Shown: in pieces, positions 61,900-64,000 of the stretch
Layout: every line of letters begins with the position of its first letter
Position numbering within the stretch: the first letter of the stretch is position 1
Origin: Undaria pinnatifida
Taxonomy: Eukaryota; Sar; Phaeophyceae; Laminariales; Alariaceae
NCBI GenBank assembly: GCA_012845835.1
Contig: JABAKD010000016.1
Coordinates: 4,887,919 to 4,951,918, forward strand
DNA: 64,000 nt
Reading direction: 5' to 3'
Position numbers and translations under genes: made by a program
Notes under the pieces: model-generated
The model's input: the letters and a program-made list of their open reading frames with translations, nothing else
What the model was told of the DNA's origin: nothing
The model's database searches: none

Positions 61900-63100
61900 T
61901 GCATCCATCAGAGTAGTAATGTCAGCATGCTTTGGAAGGCATGGAGATCTCTCCGTTTCATCTGTGCTCGACTCGTCTTGGCCCAGTGATGTTTGGCAGC
62001 AGCGGTGCGCTGCGTTTTTCTTACGGCATTGCTAATACTTCGAAGTAATAATCAACGATGGTGGTCTGATCTTCACACATTACGATATCTTTCGTACAGC
62101 GCTTTTGACTTTGCGCGATAATATTGCTGCCTCTGATTAAGGCCATGTTATGTACGTACGTAAGTGTGGTGTGTCGTCCATTCAGTAATCGATTTGTGAC
62201 CTGGTCGCCGAGCGCATCACGTTCGTTAGCTTTACTCTGCGTAGGGGTCAGTGCTACCACGCCTCCCAAAAAAAAGCACCAAAAGCGTTATCGCTACTCA
62301 ACGTGTACGTTGTATCATAATGGCATGCCTGTATGCGCACGTGTAGACGAGAGCATGCTTGTATCCTTTGTGAAAATTTGGCGACGTGATCAGCGAAGAT
62401 GTCAGGAGGAATGCTTGAAGCGAGGGGAAATGGGCACTGCCAAGGGTGGAGGGGCGTGTTCCACACTAAAATACCAAAACCAGTAGTAGTAGCTGAAGTC
62501 GTGCCAGCCAAGGGAAATTAAGGAAACTTTGTTAGTCTGCCAAGGAGTGGGTAAAAGCAGAGTCTTGTCTTCTGACATCTGTTTTACCAGGTAGATTAAG
62601 CGGTAACGTGCGCATTTATGTACACTGCCTCGCCCCGCCAGAAGGTTACGATTCGTATAACGAATGATAGACGGATTATGATCCGCGCATAGTGGAAGGT
62701 TACGGCGGCGTAAGTAATGACAAGAGTCGACCGTGCTATCCATTTTGCATAGGTGTGACAACACAAAAGCAAACAGCCGGAAGGCAACGGGGACAGACAA
62801 GCCTTGGGGGCTCCGCGTGTTTTTTTTGGTAAGGAAATCTCTGTTTTACCAGGTTGACACCAACACACATCCACCTTGTACACAAGGAGAGAGCGTGGCT
62901 AAAGACAGCAACACTAGAGTTTACATTATGCACGAGAAAAAAGGGCGAACGCAGCAACAGACAAAACATGTGAAAGGGCGAACCGCACTGACCTAGCGGT
63001 CTTGACATGTTATATTTTGATGGGAGCCCTGTCCACGCCGCGCTACTTGTTGATCAGAAACTTGTGTCCACAAGGTCACCACGCCACCCTTTGATCGGAG
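61900..63100. other. No gene supported
   Basis: An isolated splice-like segment near 62408 (CAG, then EECLKRGEMGTAK) is the only coding-like text. No partners in phase found. Confidence 0.35.
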
Positions 63101-63114
63101 AGCATTGTTTGCGA

Positions 63115-63270
63115 TATACCAACTTGGGTCGAGTAAGGGGTGGGTACGAAAATTTATAAATAAATGCTAATATTACAACCGTCGAACGTCACAATCCAAG
63201 GCGAACCCCACCCACAGTGCGTTTTCCTACCATTTTTACTTCAATTATTTCGTGGGTCGGTTGGCCTTAG
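63115..63270 (+). repeat. Dispersed repeat R10
   Basis: GATATACCAACTTGGGT, AACCGTCGAACGTCACAATC and CCAAGGCGAACCCCACCCAC match 34740-34960. Nothing identifiable from 63600 to the end. Confidence 0.6.
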
Positions 63271-64000
63271 TAATATGATGGCCATCAGTTTCAATACTGC
63301 TGTAGTGTTACATTTGTCCAACTCAGGAACAAAGGTTATTAGCAATCGCAATCATTTCATCAGTACTGCCCGCAAGGAAGGTCACGTCAAGTGGTCTCGG
63401 TGTGTTCCGAACGACTGTTTGCAATGGGGTCGCCAAGCAACAAACGCGATTTCACAACCTGGCGGTAGCCAAGCTGTCTGTCCTCGCTTTTCGTGCTTCG
63501 ACGGGCGTGTGCATAATATAGCACGGCGTGTATTATACGAATATAACACCGGACAACGGATTATCTATAAAACCTTTTCATGCGTCATGATATTCAATTA
63601 GAAATTGCAAGTTGACAATATGTTTATTATATCATGTTTTAAAAATATTCATAAATCTTCATTCTCGAGAGTATTAATAGTAGAACCAGCCCCACACACA
63701 AGAAAAACAGCTCGGCTTTAGCGGGCCGCATCACACGCATTAATGACGGTGTTCCTCCTGTGGCCGGTCCGATCGCACGAAGACAACAGAAAACACGAAT
63801 GTTTCGTGTACGTGTGTTACCCAGAAAAACAACAACAAGTGTTTACTACGAGCTCCATCCACGGAAGCCAAAAACGTAGATCCTACAGCTGCAGCGGCGC
63901 CACAAACGGTCCGCCGGTCTATCTGCACCAAAAGAAAACCAAAGATTCGTACATTGAACCGTCTTCGTTCAGCAGACACAACACCAAGCACCGCCATTAT

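Noticed and set aside
62124-62486. Isolated exon-like EECLKRGEMGTAK and the surrounding frame
   Set aside because: Weak similarity to CLKGE in the helical gene, but no phase partner and no donor.

Overview
This is nuclear DNA from a eukaryote. The genes I can read consist of short exons (25-360 nt, one terminal exon of about 600 nt) separated by introns of several hundred to several thousand bases, with GT-AG borders and usually a CAG acceptor after a pyrimidine run. There are no operons, ribosome-binding sites or tightly packed genes. The intron sizes, the mix of GC-rich exons with repeat-rich introns, the many microsatellites and the stramenopile-like LINE suggest a brown alga or another large-genome stramenopile. 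That placement is an inference with moderate to low confidence.

Layout. Positions 1-9 kb are almost entirely repeats: a poly-G satellite, inverted repeats, a MITE, and (AAC)n. One minus-strand exon near 8.0 kb encodes the start of a PH domain. From 9.26 to about 34.6 kb, plus-strand exons line up in compatible phase (nearly all phase 0). They appear to encode one long, mainly helical protein that I cannot name. Its introns contain a nearly full-length minus-strand LINE (about 16.0-20.1 kb), tRNA-related SINE-like repeats, minisatellites, and several partial extra copies of the gene's own exons. From 34.6 to 40.5 kb there are repeats and a (TCCC)n block. From 40.7 to 45.2 kb, on the minus strand, is a BET/GTE-type chromatin protein with one bromodomain followed by a NET domain; every splice phase downstream of the first exon fits. 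From 45.25 to 57.13 kb, on the plus strand, is a nine-exon gene ending in a helix-hairpin-helix tail like that of the chromokinesin KIF22/Kid (kinesin-10). No motor domain is visible, and the likely starts of these two genes lie about 56 bp apart, head to head. From 57.1 to 64 kb there are repeats and an eroded minus-strand coding remnant (59.4-61.1 kb), with no gene I can support.

How the genes relate. The BET protein would bind acetylated histones. The Kid-tail-like protein would bind DNA or chromatin through its helix-hairpin-helix. A shared divergent promoter between two chromatin proteins is plausible but is not shown by the sequence alone. All exon structures were inferred by eye from splice sites, phase and family resemblance, without alignments or transcripts.
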